In this document: positions 53,262-63,166 of the stretch, piece by piece
How positions within the stretch are numbered: position 1 is the stretch's first letter
How the letters are laid out: the number at the start of each line of letters is the position of its first letter
Made by a program: the position numbers and the translations under genes
Origin: Cryobacterium sp. SO1
Lineage (GTDB): Bacteria; Actinomycetota; Actinomycetes; Actinomycetales; Microbacteriaceae
Direction: 5' to 3'
Assembly (NCBI RefSeq): GCF_004210215.2
Contig: NZ_CP067394.1
Coordinates: 1,550,001 to 1,614,000, forward strand
Length of the DNA stretch: 64,000 bases
The notes under the pieces: generated by a model
Database searches by the model: none
Told to the model about the DNA's origin: nothing
What the model saw: the letters and a program-made list of their open reading frames with translations, nothing else

Positions 53262-54971
53262 ATGACTGAACGCCCGAGCACGACCAACTTCCGCCGCGCC
53301 CGCGACCGGCTCCTCGAGCTGCGGAGCGACCACGCAGGTGCCTCCGCCGCCTTCGTCTGGCCGGACGTCGGCGACAGCTTCAACTGGGCGACGGACTGGT
53401 TCGACGTGATCGCCACCGGGAACGACAAGACCGCGCTGTGGATCGTCGAGGAAGACGGCCGCGAACTCACGGTCAGCTTTGATGCGATGGCCACCCGCTC
53501 CGACCAGGTCGCCTGCTGGCTCATCCAGCAGGGCGTGGCCAAGGGCGACCACGTCATGCTCATGCTCGGCAATCAGGTGGAGCTCTGGGAGACCATGCTG
53601 GCCATCATGAAGGTGGGCGCGGTCATCCTGCCCACCTCCACGGTGCTCGGCAGCCATGACCTGGCCGACCGGGTGGAGCGCGCCGGCGTGCAGCACGTGA
53701 TCGCCAACGCCGAGGACACCGCCAAGTTCGCGGGCGTGGAAGGAGCCTTCACCCGCATCTGCGTCGGCCGGCCCACTGCGGGCTGGACCGGCTACGCCGA
53801 GTCCCACCAGGCCGGCACCGGCAAGGTCGACGTCCCCGTGGCCTCCACCGACCCGTCGCTGATCTACTTCACCTCCGGCACCACGAGCAAGCCCAAGATG
53901 GTGGTGCACAGCCAGACCTCGTACCCGGTCGGTCACCTGACCACCATGTACTGGCTGGGCCTTCGTCCCGATGATGTGCACCTGGCCATCAGCTCGCCAG
54001 GCTGGGGCAAGCACGCCTGGAGCTGCTTCTTCTCGCCGTGGATCGCCGAAGCCACCGTATTCGTCTACAACTACTCGAGGTTCAACCCCGCCGCGCTGGC
54101 GCACCAACTGCACCGCGCCGCCGTCAGCACCTTCTGCGCGCCGCCGACGGTGTGGCGGATGCTGATCCAGGCGGATGTCGGTGCCAAGCCGGAGAGCCTG
54201 CGCGAGATCCTCTCGGCCGGGGAGCCGCTGAACCCCGAGGTGATCAGAGCGATCCAGCGTGCCTGGGGCCTGACCATCCGGGACGGCTACGGCCAGACCG
54301 AGACCACCGCGATCGTGGGCAATGTGCCCGGGTCGAAGTTGTTGGCAGGCTCCATGGGGCAGCCGCTGCCCGGCGTGGCTGTGGTGCTCGTAGACCCGAT
54401 CACCGGTGAACTCACCGAGGAGGGTGAGATCTGCCTGGACCTGGGCACCCTCGCGGTGAACCTGATGTCCGGCTATCACGGCGACGCCCGGCGGAGCGCC
54501 GAAGTGATCCGCGACGGCTATTTCCACACCGGCGACGTTGCCAACCGGGATCAGAACGGCTACCTCACCTTCATCGGCCGCACCGACGACATCTTCAAGT
54601 CCTCCGACTACAAGGTCTCGCCTTTCGAGGTGGAAAGCGTTCTGATCGAGCACCCCGCCGTCATGGAGGCCGCCGTCGTGCCCGCTCCCGACGACACCCG
54701 GTTGAACATCGCCAAGGCCTACGTGGCGCTGGCGGCCGGCTGGGCGCCGGACGCCGAGACGGCACTGGCCGTGCTGCGGCACGCCCGCAACGGCCTGCCG
54801 CCGTACATGCGGGTGCGCCGGGTGGAATTCTTCGAACTGCCCAAGAGCAACTCGGGCAAGATCCGCCGGGTGGAGTTGCGGGCCCGGGAGAACGAGGCCG
54901 CGGCCGCCGATGTGCGCCTGGCCGACGAGTGGCGCGACGACCAGTTCCCGGAGCTGAAGAAGCGGTCCTAG
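53262..54971 (+). CDS. AMP-dependent acyl-CoA synthetase (medium-chain type)
   Basis: 569 residues from ATG 53262 with GGAAG upstream. P-loop YFTSGTTSKPKMVVHSQ (about 210), AISSPGWGKHAWSCFFSPW, DGYGQTETTAIVGN (about 345), HTGDVANRDQNGYLTFIGRTDDIFKSSDYKVSPFEVE (about 427-460) and C-terminal catalytic Lys in LPKSNSGKIRRVEL (about 535). It activates a carboxylic acid as acyl-AMP and transfers it to CoA. Similarity is to ACSM-type medium-chain synthetases; chain length cannot be read from the sequence. Confidence 0.88.
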   Translation: MTERPSTTNFRRARDRLLELRSDHAGASAAFVWPDVGDSFNWATDWFDVIATGNDKTALWIVEEDGRELTVSFDAMATRSDQVACWLIQQGVAKGDHVMLMLGNQVELWETMLAIMKVGAVILPTSTVLGSHDLADRVERAGVQHVIANAEDTAKFAGVEGAFTRICVGRPTAGWTGYAESHQAGTGKVDVPVASTDPSLIYFTSGTTSKPKMVVHSQTSYPVGHLTTMYWLGLRPDDVHLAISSPGWGKHAWSCFFSPWIAEATVFVYNYSRFNPAALAHQLHRAAVSTFCAPPTVWRMLIQADVGAKPESLREILSAGEPLNPEVIRAIQRAWGLTIRDGYGQTETTAIVGNVPGSKLLAGSMGQPLPGVAVVLVDPITGELTEEGEICLDLGTLAVNLMSGYHGDARRSAEVIRDGYFHTGDVANRDQNGYLTFIGRTDDIFKSSDYKVSPFEVESVLIEHPAVMEAAVVPAPDDTRLNIAKAYVALAAGWAPDAETALAVLRHARNGLPPYMRVRRVEFFELPKSNSGKIRRVELRARENEAAAADVRLADEWRDDQFPELKKRS

Positions 54972-54996
54972 CCCGCGCCGTGACGACCCCTCGCGG

Positions 54997-55064
54997 CGAG
55001 TTGCCCTCGTACGGACCAGCTGCCCCGCTCTGGTGGGGCAACTCGTCCGCAGCGGGGCAACTCG
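54997..55064. terminator. Inverted-repeat cluster between convergent genes
   Basis: CGAGTTGCCC at 54997 faces two direct copies of GGGGCAACTCG at 55035 and 55054, so two alternative hairpins can form. Between stops at 54971 and 55072; likely terminator. Confidence 0.5.
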
Positions 55065-55071
55065 ACGGGTC

Positions 55072-56568
55072 TCAGCCCGCGGTGCGGCCCGGCGCGGCGT
55101 GGGCATCCTGGGCCAGACGCCGCACGGCGCGCAGCGGAATCGGTAGCCAGGACGGCCGGTTGCGGCTCTCGTAGATGCTCTCGTAGATGGCCTTGTCGAG
55201 TTCGAACGCGGCCAGGAGGGGCTCCTGCCCGGTCAGGGCCGTGCTGTCTAGGGCGTTGTCGTGTGGGGCCTTGCCGGCCTCCTCCTGGTAGCCCCGCAGG
55301 AAGGCCGCCCGAGCCGTGCTGGCCCAGTCCACCGCGTCGGGCCCTGCTGCGGGGTCCCGCATGGCGATGGTCGCGCCCACGTAATCGAACGAGCGGAGCA
55401 TGCCGGCCACATCGCGCAGCGGGAGGTCCGGCAGCGAACGTTCGGCGAGCGGGCGCAGCGGCTCGCCCTCAAAATCGATCAGCACCCAGCCGCGACCGGG
55501 CACATCAAGCACTTGGCCGAGGTGGTAGTCGCCGTGGATGCGCTGCAGATGCGGCCAGAAGGCGGCCTGGGCTCTGGCGAAGACCGCCTCGATCGCCGCA
55601 CTGTGGGCGGCCAGCTCGGGCACCTCGCGGGCGGCCAGCCGGTATCGTTCCCGCATCGTCAGGCACAACTGGTTGACCACGTCGCCGGTGGACGCCACGG
55701 TGGGAAACACCCGGGCGAGATCCCGGTGCACGGCGGCGGTCGCGACGCCAAGGGCATGCGCGGGCGCGCTGAAGTCGGTGCCGGTCGAGGCGGCGTGCAA
55801 CGCCACCCGCCAGGCGTCTTCGACCCCGGGCAGGAACTCCTGGGCGAACACGAGGTGGCCGCTCTGGCGTGCGGGTGAGAGCGGGCTCGTCCACTCGCCG
55901 GACACCGCGCCGATGGGCCGGGGAACGAACCTGGATCCGGCGCCCGCGAGGGCCGATTGTACCGAGACATCCGGGTTCGAACCGGCGGCGACCACCCTGA
56001 ACACCTTGAGGATCACCGGGCGGCCGCGCCGCCCGGTCTCGTCGACGAGGTCGATGATGATCGAAGTGTTCGACTGTTCGCCATTCAGCACCCGGCTGGC
56101 CGTAACTGTGTACCGGCTCAGGTCGACGGGCTCGTCGCCCGGCGCCTGGCGCACCCGCAGCAGCTCGCCTTGCGCGGCGGCGCCGGCCGGGTCATCGGAC
56201 GGCGTCGACGCGCCGGTGACGATAGACCCGTGCAGCGCCGCGGCGTAGGCGGAATCGTGCGGGGCGTCGTAGAGGTAGCGGGGGAGTCCGTCGTGTCCGA
56301 GCGTCCGCTCGATGAGAGCCGACGAGTCCGGCAACGGCTGCGTGCGCTCGGTCACGGGCAGCTGGTAGAGCGTGGAGAATCTGCTGGCCGTGTCGAGCAC
56401 CAGATGGCAGGCGATGCGTACCCCTTCCTCGTCCGTCGGAAGGGCCCACTGGCCGATGCTCCGCAGAACCGGGCTGTGCGCCTTGCCGGCAAACCAGCGC
56501 TGAGCGCCGACCCAGCCGTCGACGGCCGGCGTGAGGTCGATGCCGGTGCCGGCGCTGGCGTGGTTCAT
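55072..56568 (-). CDS. Maltokinase-like aminoglycoside-phosphotransferase-fold kinase
   Basis: 498 residues. N-terminal cap with VGAQRWFAGKAHSPV (residues 20-35), N-lobe TASRVLNGEQSNTSIIIDLV and Lys in VILKVFRVV, and C-lobe catalytic loop RIHGDYHLGQVLDV (Asp about 346) with metal site LIDFEGEPLRPLAERS (about 367). This architecture is that of mycobacterial maltokinase (Mak), which phosphorylates maltose to maltose-1-phosphate for glycogen synthesis via GlgE; related glucosamine kinases share it. TreS, GlgE and GlgB are not in the window, so the substrate is uncertain. TACGCT lies 7 nt before ATG. Confidence 0.82.
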   Translation of the reverse strand: MNHASAGTGIDLTPAVDGWVGAQRWFAGKAHSPVLRSIGQWALPTDEEGVRIACHLVLDTASRFSTLYQLPVTERTQPLPDSSALIERTLGHDGLPRYLYDAPHDSAYAAALHGSIVTGASTPSDDPAGAAAQGELLRVRQAPGDEPVDLSRYTVTASRVLNGEQSNTSIIIDLVDETGRRGRPVILKVFRVVAAGSNPDVSVQSALAGAGSRFVPRPIGAVSGEWTSPLSPARQSGHLVFAQEFLPGVEDAWRVALHAASTGTDFSAPAHALGVATAAVHRDLARVFPTVASTGDVVNQLCLTMRERYRLAAREVPELAAHSAAIEAVFARAQAAFWPHLQRIHGDYHLGQVLDVPGRGWVLIDFEGEPLRPLAERSLPDLPLRDVAGMLRSFDYVGATIAMRDPAAGPDAVDWASTARAAFLRGYQEEAGKAPHDNALDSTALTGQEPLLAAFELDKAIYESIYESRNRPSWLPIPLRAVRRLAQDAHAAPGRTAG

Positions 56569-56575
56569 GTGGTTC

Positions 56576-56581
56576 AGCGTA
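56576..56581 (-). promoter_or_regulatory. -10 box for leaderless maltokinase-like transcript
   Basis: TACGCT on the minus strand, 7 nt before ATG 56568. It falls just before the 3' end of the gene at 56592. Confidence 0.4.
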
Positions 56582-56591
56582 GCCGGACCCG

Positions 56592-57131
56592 CTACCGCCC
56601 CGGTGCCGAACGAACTTCCGAAACCGGTGCGCTCAACAAGGAGACGACGACGGCGTCGTTCTTGGTGCTCTGCTGCCCGATCTCGGTAAAGCCCAGCCGG
56701 TTGTGGAACGCCAGCGATTCCGGGTTGGCCGGCCGCAGGTTGACCTCGCAGAACACCACGTCGGCGGGCAGGGCGCGTGCCGCGTCGAAAACCGCCGAAT
56801 AGAGCCGGGCACCGAGCCCCCTGCCGCGGTGGCCGGCCGCCACGACGATGCGGTCCACGTAGAGAAAGGAGTCGGAGCGACCGGAGAAATACCGGTAGTT
56901 CTCGCTGGCATAGGCCGCGCCGGCCGCGAACAGGATTGCGAAGCCGAGAACGGTAGCCGGCTCGGTGTCCGCCACGACGGCGATGGCGCTATGGCTCGCG
57001 GCGATCAGCGCCGCCAGGTCGTCGGGGGTGAGGTTGTTGACCGCGGGCACCGCGGCGCTGTTGAGCGCTATCAATTGGGCGCAATCGGTGTTGCGGACTG
57101 GACGCAGGGAGAGCAACGGGGTCATCGTCAT
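56592..57131 (-). CDS. GNAT-family N-acetyltransferase
   Basis: 179 residues. Acetyl-CoA binding motif VDRIVVAAGHRGRGLGARLYSAVFDAAR (about 93-120; R-G-R-G-L-G) and NPESLAFHNRLGFTEIGQQ (about 138-158) are standard GNAT. The N-terminal VRNTDCAQLIALNSAAVPAVNNL part resembles acetyltransferases acting on amino groups of small molecules. The substrate is unknown. TAGCGT lies 6 nt before ATG. Ends 24 nt before the maltokinase-like gene in the same direction. Confidence 0.82.
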   Translation of the reverse strand: MTMTPLLSLRPVRNTDCAQLIALNSAAVPAVNNLTPDDLAALIAASHSAIAVVADTEPATVLGFAILFAAGAAYASENYRYFSGRSDSFLYVDRIVVAAGHRGRGLGARLYSAVFDAARALPADVVFCEVNLRPANPESLAFHNRLGFTEIGQQSTKNDAVVVSLLSAPVSEVRSAPGR

Positions 57132-57137
57132 CCTCCG

Positions 57138-57143
57138 ACGCTA
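57138..57143 (-). promoter_or_regulatory. -10 box for the GNAT gene
   Basis: TAGCGT on the minus strand, 6 nt before ATG 57131; the spacer CGGAGG is also a possible ribosome site, so both modes are possible. Confidence 0.4.
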
Positions 57144-57237
57144 GCCGATGGGGCGTCGTCGGACTCCTAGCCGCGGCCAGTGGAGAGCAGTAGGTTGCGG
57201 CTGCAGGAGTCAGCGTCCCACAACGTCAGGAGGAGTC

Positions 57238-59658
<2,421 letters not shown>

Positions 59659-59680
59659 GGCGGGGCGGGGCTCCGTACCG

Positions 59681-60163
59681 TTAGTCGGTGTCCTCGCCAG
59701 GACGCGGCGCGGTGCGGTCGAGCGTGGTGCCGTCGAGCACCGTGCCGTCGGCCTCTGGACCGTCGAGCACCGCACATTCGTAGTCGGTCTCCGCGGCGTC
59801 GGCGACCTGCCTGGTCGCGATGACCCGCTCGCTGATCCGGTGCTCGACGGCCTCCGCCATCGCCACTTCGTCGGGGGACGCATTGGCCAGCAGATCCTCG
59901 AGATCGTCGGGGTCACGGTGCATGGCCTCGATGGCGGAGACCTCGGCCCTGGCCACCGCCGCCCGGCTCCGCAGGAAGGTGATGTGCGCTTCCCACCGGC
60001 TGTGCTGCCCGGTGCTGTGCTGCCCGGTGCTGTGCTGACTCGTGCTGTGCTGACTCGTGCTGTGCTGACTCGTGCTGTGCTGCCCGGTGCTGGCCTGGCG
60101 ACCTTGGCCGGTCCCTCTCTCGTTGGTCCCTCTCTCGTTGGTCTCGTTCTCGTTGCCGCTCAC
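59681..60163 (-). CDS. Unknown small protein with Ser-Thr-X-Gln-His pentapeptide repeats
   Basis: About 160 residues. An N-terminal Asn/Glu/Arg/Gly stretch (NERGTNERGT) leads into a run of STGQH and STSQH pentapeptides. After it comes a helical part, ITFLRSRAAVARAEVSAIEAMHRDPDDLEDLLA and DEVAMAEAVEHRISERVIATRQVADAAE, and a Asp/Gly/Thr-rich tail with DGT repeats. The His-rich array could bind metal; the protein family is unknown. Convergent with ppsA with a 22-bp gap. Confidence 0.6.
   Translation of the reverse strand: MSGNENETNERGTNERGTGQGRQASTGQHSTSQHSTSQHSTSQHSTGQHSTGQHSRWEAHITFLRSRAAVARAEVSAIEAMHRDPDDLEDLLANASPDEVAMAEAVEHRISERVIATRQVADAAETDYECAVLDGPEADGTVLDGTTLDRTAPRPGEDTD
60001..60090. 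repeat. 15-bp coding tandem repeat, six units
   Basis: Six 15-bp units: three TGTGCTGCCCGGTGC and three TGTGCTGACTCGTGC, in order 2 + 3 + 1. In-frame with the minus-strand gene. The near identity of units suggests recent copy-number change. Confidence 0.88.
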
Positions 60164-60251
60164 GGCGCCTCCCTTGTCGGTGGGAGCCTAGCGCCGCATC
60201 CACCCCCGCGTAATGCGCGCGCGCCGTCACGAGAGTGCGCAGCTGGCGGAG

Positions 60252-60533
60252 TCAGTCGTAGGCGCGCAGCAGCTGCCAGCGAGCGCCGCCGTCGTCGTGC
60301 TGGATGTCGAAAACCAGCGAGGTGCCGTCGTCGGCGGTGCCCTGGCAACGCCAGGCAGCCACGGGTTTGGGCGGGTGGGTGAGAAAGTGCAGCAGCTCGT
60401 CGGGCAGCGACGCTGACGCCGTCAAGGGCGTGGGAGTGTCGGTCACCCTGAACCGGCGGGCCCGCCAGACCAGGCGGACCGGAGAACCCTCAGGGGAGAC
60501 CCAGACCGCGACGGTTTCGTTAATCAGACTCAT
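60252..60533 (-). CDS. Small DUF6504-like protein with a LexA box
   Basis: 93 residues; GAGG 10 nt before ATG. The core VAVWVSPEGSPVRLVWRARRFRVTDTPTP followed by WRCQGTADDGTSLVFDIQHDDGGARWQLLRAYD is an SH3-like beta barrel pattern. It resembles DUF6504 proteins, which in many actinobacteria lie beside the mutasome genes imuB and dnaE2, as far as I recall. Here it is isolated, but a near-perfect SOS box (60553-60568) lies 20 nt upstream, supporting a DNA-damage role. Confidence 0.65.
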   Translation of the reverse strand: MSLINETVAVWVSPEGSPVRLVWRARRFRVTDTPTPLTASASLPDELLHFLTHPPKPVAAWRCQGTADDGTSLVFDIQHDDGGARWQLLRAYD

Positions 60534-60552
60534 GGCACATCACCTCAACAGA

Positions 60553-60568
60553 TAGAACATATGTTCGA
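60553..60568 (-). promoter_or_regulatory. SOS box (LexA site)
   Basis: TAGAACATATGTTCGA: 15 of 16 positions symmetrical and a match to the actinobacterial LexA consensus TCGAAC-N4-GTTCGA except one base. Perfect inner 12-bp palindrome. It overlaps the likely -10 region of the minus-strand gene and lies 100 bp before the gene at 60669, whose own box at 60657 makes it a less likely target. Confidence 0.8.
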
Positions 60569-60656
60569 AGTTTACTCCCTGAGGTCCGACATTGCGAGAA
60601 AAACACCGAGCTCACCGATGGAGTGCCGCGGGGATGACGCGGCGGGGCCGCGGCGC

Positions 60657-60662
60657 TATCAT
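60657..60662 (+). promoter_or_regulatory. -10 box for leaderless holin-like gene transcript
   Basis: TATCAT, 6 nt before ATG 60669. Confidence 0.45.
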
Positions 60663-60668
60663 CGCGGC

Positions 60669-61073
60669 ATGATTCGCATCCTGTTGCGCGCGCTGATCTT
60701 TCTGCTCTCTGCGGCCCTGGGGCTCTGGGTGGCATCGCTTGTCCTGCCGGACCTCACGGTGACCGCGAGCGGGTTCGTCACCGCGGCGGTCGTGTTCGCC
60801 GTGGCTCAGAGCGTGCTCTCGCCGTTCCTCGCCAAGGTCGTCGCGCGGGGTGCGCCGGCGTTCCTGGGTGGCATCGGCCTGCTGTCGACGTTCGTCGCGC
60901 TGTGGATCGCCTCGCTGTTCCCCGGCGGGCTCACCATCACGGGGTGGCAGACCTGGATCCTGGCCGCCCTGGTGGTCTGGCTGGTCACGGCCGTTGCGAC
61001 GCTGCTGCTGCCGTTGGTGTTCTTGCGCGAGGCGAGGGACAAGCGCGCCGGTGCGGCGCGCCCGATGCTCTGA
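60669..61073 (+). CDS. Four-TM phage-holin-family-like membrane protein
   Basis: 134 residues from ATG 60669; the frame from 60561 is rejected. Four hydrophobic helices: LLRALIFLLSAALGLWVASLVL, GFVTAAVVFAVAQSVLSPFLAKV, FLGGIGLLSTFVALWIASLF and ILAALVVWLVTAVATLLLPLVFL. The pattern matches the chromosomally encoded actinobacterial 4-TM proteins named after phage holins; no lysis genes accompany it, so a housekeeping envelope role is more likely. Confidence 0.75.
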   Translation: MIRILLRALIFLLSAALGLWVASLVLPDLTVTASGFVTAAVVFAVAQSVLSPFLAKVVARGAPAFLGGIGLLSTFVALWIASLFPGGLTITGWQTWILAALVVWLVTAVATLLLPLVFLREARDKRAGAARPML

Positions 61074-61094
61074 CGCCGGATGCCGGCGGCGGGG

Positions 61095-62285
61095 TCAGGG
61101 GCGGCGCAGGCCCACCGCGGTCAACGTCAGGCAGCCGGCGCAGGCCGCGGCCAGCAGCGAGAGCATCAGCGGGTAGCTCGCGAACTCGGTCAGGCTGGCG
61201 AAGAGCACCGGGAGCAGGAAGCCCACGTAGGTGAGGCTGTAATACACGCCGGTGATGCCGGCCAGGTCGGTGGGGGTGGAGATCCGCTGGATCTCGACGA
61301 GGCCGGCGACCACCGTGATGCCGTAGGCGGCCCCGAGCACAACGCCCGTGATCAGGGCGAGCACCGGGGACAGGGTGACGGCCGTGGCGACGGCGCTGAG
61401 CACGCCGACGAGCATGATGCCCATGCCCACGAGGATGGCGCGGCCCCGGGTGAGTGAGTTGAGCCTGGAGACCTGCGGTTGCACAAGAGCCCCGGTGCCC
61501 AGGGTGACCACGGTCAGGAGAGTGGCGAAGGCCAGGTTGAGCTCACCGAGCTGCGACTCCACGAGCTTGGGCATCATGGCGTAGGCGATGCCTGCGGCGC
61601 CGAACACCCACGGGGCAGTCGGCAGTACAACGCGCAGGAACCGGCGGTGGCCGGCCAGCGGCACCTTGAGGTCACCCCAGAGCGAGGCGTGAACCCGGCT
61701 GCGCGGCACGGTCTCCGGGGTGCGCAATAGGCGGGGCAGGATCAACAGGCTCAGCAGGATGTGCACCGCGTAGGGCAGCAGTGTGGGTAGCGGTCCCCAC
61801 TGGGCCAGAACGCCGGACACCCCGGCGCCCAGGCCGAAACCGACGGTCAGAGTGAGGGCCGGCCGGCGTGCCCCGGCGGAGGGGCGGGCCACCAGGTCGA
61901 ATGGGGTGCTGGAGAGCTCCTTGATCCAGGCGGTGCCGACCGACATCGCCACGCCCACGCTCAGGCCGGCCAGGAACCGGCCCAGGCAGATGACGACCTC
62001 GCTGGAGAAGCCGAGGCCGAGAAGGATGCTGGCCAGGATGCCGGCGAGGACACCCGCGACCACGAGGGGCTTGCGTCCGTAGCGGTCGGAGAGGGCGCCG
62101 GCCAGCAGGAGACCGGGAACCAGTCCGACGACGTAGAGGCCGAGGAACAGGTCGGCGGTCACGGTGGAGTAGTGGCCCAGGGTCTCGTACATGTGCAACA
62201 GCGGGGTGAAGTGGTTGCCACCCCACGCCATCACGAACAGGGCGGGAGCGGCGAGGTGCCAGGGGGCAGTGGTGCGGTCAGTCAT
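61095..62285 (-). CDS. MFS transporter
   Basis: 396 residues with 12 predicted membrane segments. LLLAGALSDRYGRKPLVVAGVLAG (about 60-80) is the conserved MFS loop 2-3 motif. Sugar- or drug-type specificity cannot be told. It starts 16 nt after the stop of the GntR-family gene in the same direction, so the regulator and transporter form one operon, and the regulator's FCD domain probably senses a metabolite carried by this permease. Confidence 0.85.
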   Translation of the reverse strand: MTDRTTAPWHLAAPALFVMAWGGNHFTPLLHMYETLGHYSTVTADLFLGLYVVGLVPGLLLAGALSDRYGRKPLVVAGVLAGILASILLGLGFSSEVVICLGRFLAGLSVGVAMSVGTAWIKELSSTPFDLVARPSAGARRPALTLTVGFGLGAGVSGVLAQWGPLPTLLPYAVHILLSLLILPRLLRTPETVPRSRVHASLWGDLKVPLAGHRRFLRVVLPTAPWVFGAAGIAYAMMPKLVESQLGELNLAFATLLTVVTLGTGALVQPQVSRLNSLTRGRAILVGMGIMLVGVLSAVATAVTLSPVLALITGVVLGAAYGITVVAGLVEIQRISTPTDLAGITGVYYSLTYVGFLLPVLFASLTEFASYPLMLSLLAAACAGCLTLTAVGLRRP

Positions 62286-62301
62286 GGTGCTTTCCGGTCG
62301 G

Positions 62302-62988
62302 TCAGAGCATCCGGGGCACGCGGTGCCCCGATTCCAGGTGGGCTCGCAGCAACTGTTCGTAGGCGGCGGTGTCGCCGACTCGCAGGTGTTCGGCCAGCAG
62401 GCGGTGCTCGGCGATGAGCCTGTCGATGTTGTCGGGGTCGCGCACGGCCACCCTGTGCACCAGCCGTTCCAGCCGGGGGCCGAGGCGGGAGTAGATCTCG
62501 TCGATGACGCTGTTGTGGGTCTCGTCGACGATCCGGGAGTGGAACCTGTGGTCGGCGCGGGCGTAGGCCAGGAGATCGCCGGCGGCGGCGGAATCCGTCT
62601 GCGCCTGGATCAGGGACTGCAGCTCGGCATCGACGGCGTCGATCCGGCCGGGGCGCTCGCCGAGGAGCTGCACGGCCTTGGTCTCGAGGAGCATGCGCAC
62701 CTGCAGGAGCTCGGCGGTCTCGATGTCGTCGACCGCGGTGACGATGGCGCCCTTCTTCGGGAAGAGCCTGAGAAGCCCGGCCGACTCGAGCGTGAGGAAC
62801 GCCTCCCGTACCGGCGTGCGGCTGAGCCCGAGCGAGGCGGCGACATCCCCCTCGGTGATGAGAGCACTGGCCGCGAGATCGCCCGAGATGATGGCGTCGG
62901 CCACATGGGAGTAGGCACGCTCCGCCGCGGAGGGGCCCGTGCCCCGGGAATTGGAGGCCGGTGAACTGGAGGCCGGTGAGAACTGCAT
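62302..62988 (-). CDS. GntR-family (FadR/FCD type) transcriptional regulator
   Basis: 228 residues from ATG 62988; the longer frame to 63366 is rejected because it precedes the winged-helix N-terminus with low-complexity sequence. Residues 1-18 are a Ser/Pro/Ala tail encoded by a duplicated 15-bp unit (62952-62981). Winged helix: AYSHVADAIISGDLAASALITEGDVAASLGLSRTPVREAFLTLESAGLL. FCD ligand domain with metal His candidates DHRFHSRIV and AEHRLLAEHLR (about 145 and 200). Usually binds small carboxylates. It is the first gene of the operon with the MFS transporter. Confidence 0.87.
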   Translation of the reverse strand: MQFSPASSSPASNSRGTGPSAAERAYSHVADAIISGDLAASALITEGDVAASLGLSRTPVREAFLTLESAGLLRLFPKKGAIVTAVDDIETAELLQVRMLLETKAVQLLGERPGRIDAVDAELQSLIQAQTDSAAAGDLLAYARADHRFHSRIVDETHNSVIDEIYSRLGPRLERLVHRVAVRDPDNIDRLIAEHRLLAEHLRVGDTAAYEQLLRAHLESGHRVPRML

Positions 62989-63166
62989 TTCCCTAGCGTA
63001 CCGAGAAAACCGGTTGATAAATGCATCGATAACCTCAACATGGTTCGCGGGCGGCCGCTCGGGGCGCTGGCAGTAGAGTGCAGAGATCGTGAGCCGATGA
63101 TGCCTCGCCCTAAAATCTGCCGACGCGACCCGTGTCGAACCTCCGGCCCGAGTGGAAGAGCATCTG
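62989..63166. promoter_or_regulatory. Shared promoter region of gntR-MFS and the SDR gene
   Basis: 178 bp between divergent starts. AT-richer than the surroundings near 62990-63040 (GGTTGATAAATGCATCGATAACC, containing a dyad around ATGCAT), a plausible GntR operator. No other gene seen. Confidence 0.4.

Noticed and set aside
60001..60090. CRISPR-like regular repeats
   Set aside because: Units are contiguous 15-bp tandem copies inside a gene with no spacers.
60587..60612. Half-arm resembling the 63-bp palindrome (GCGAGAAAAACACCGAG)
   Set aside because: Only one arm with several mismatches and no pairing partner at the fixed distance.
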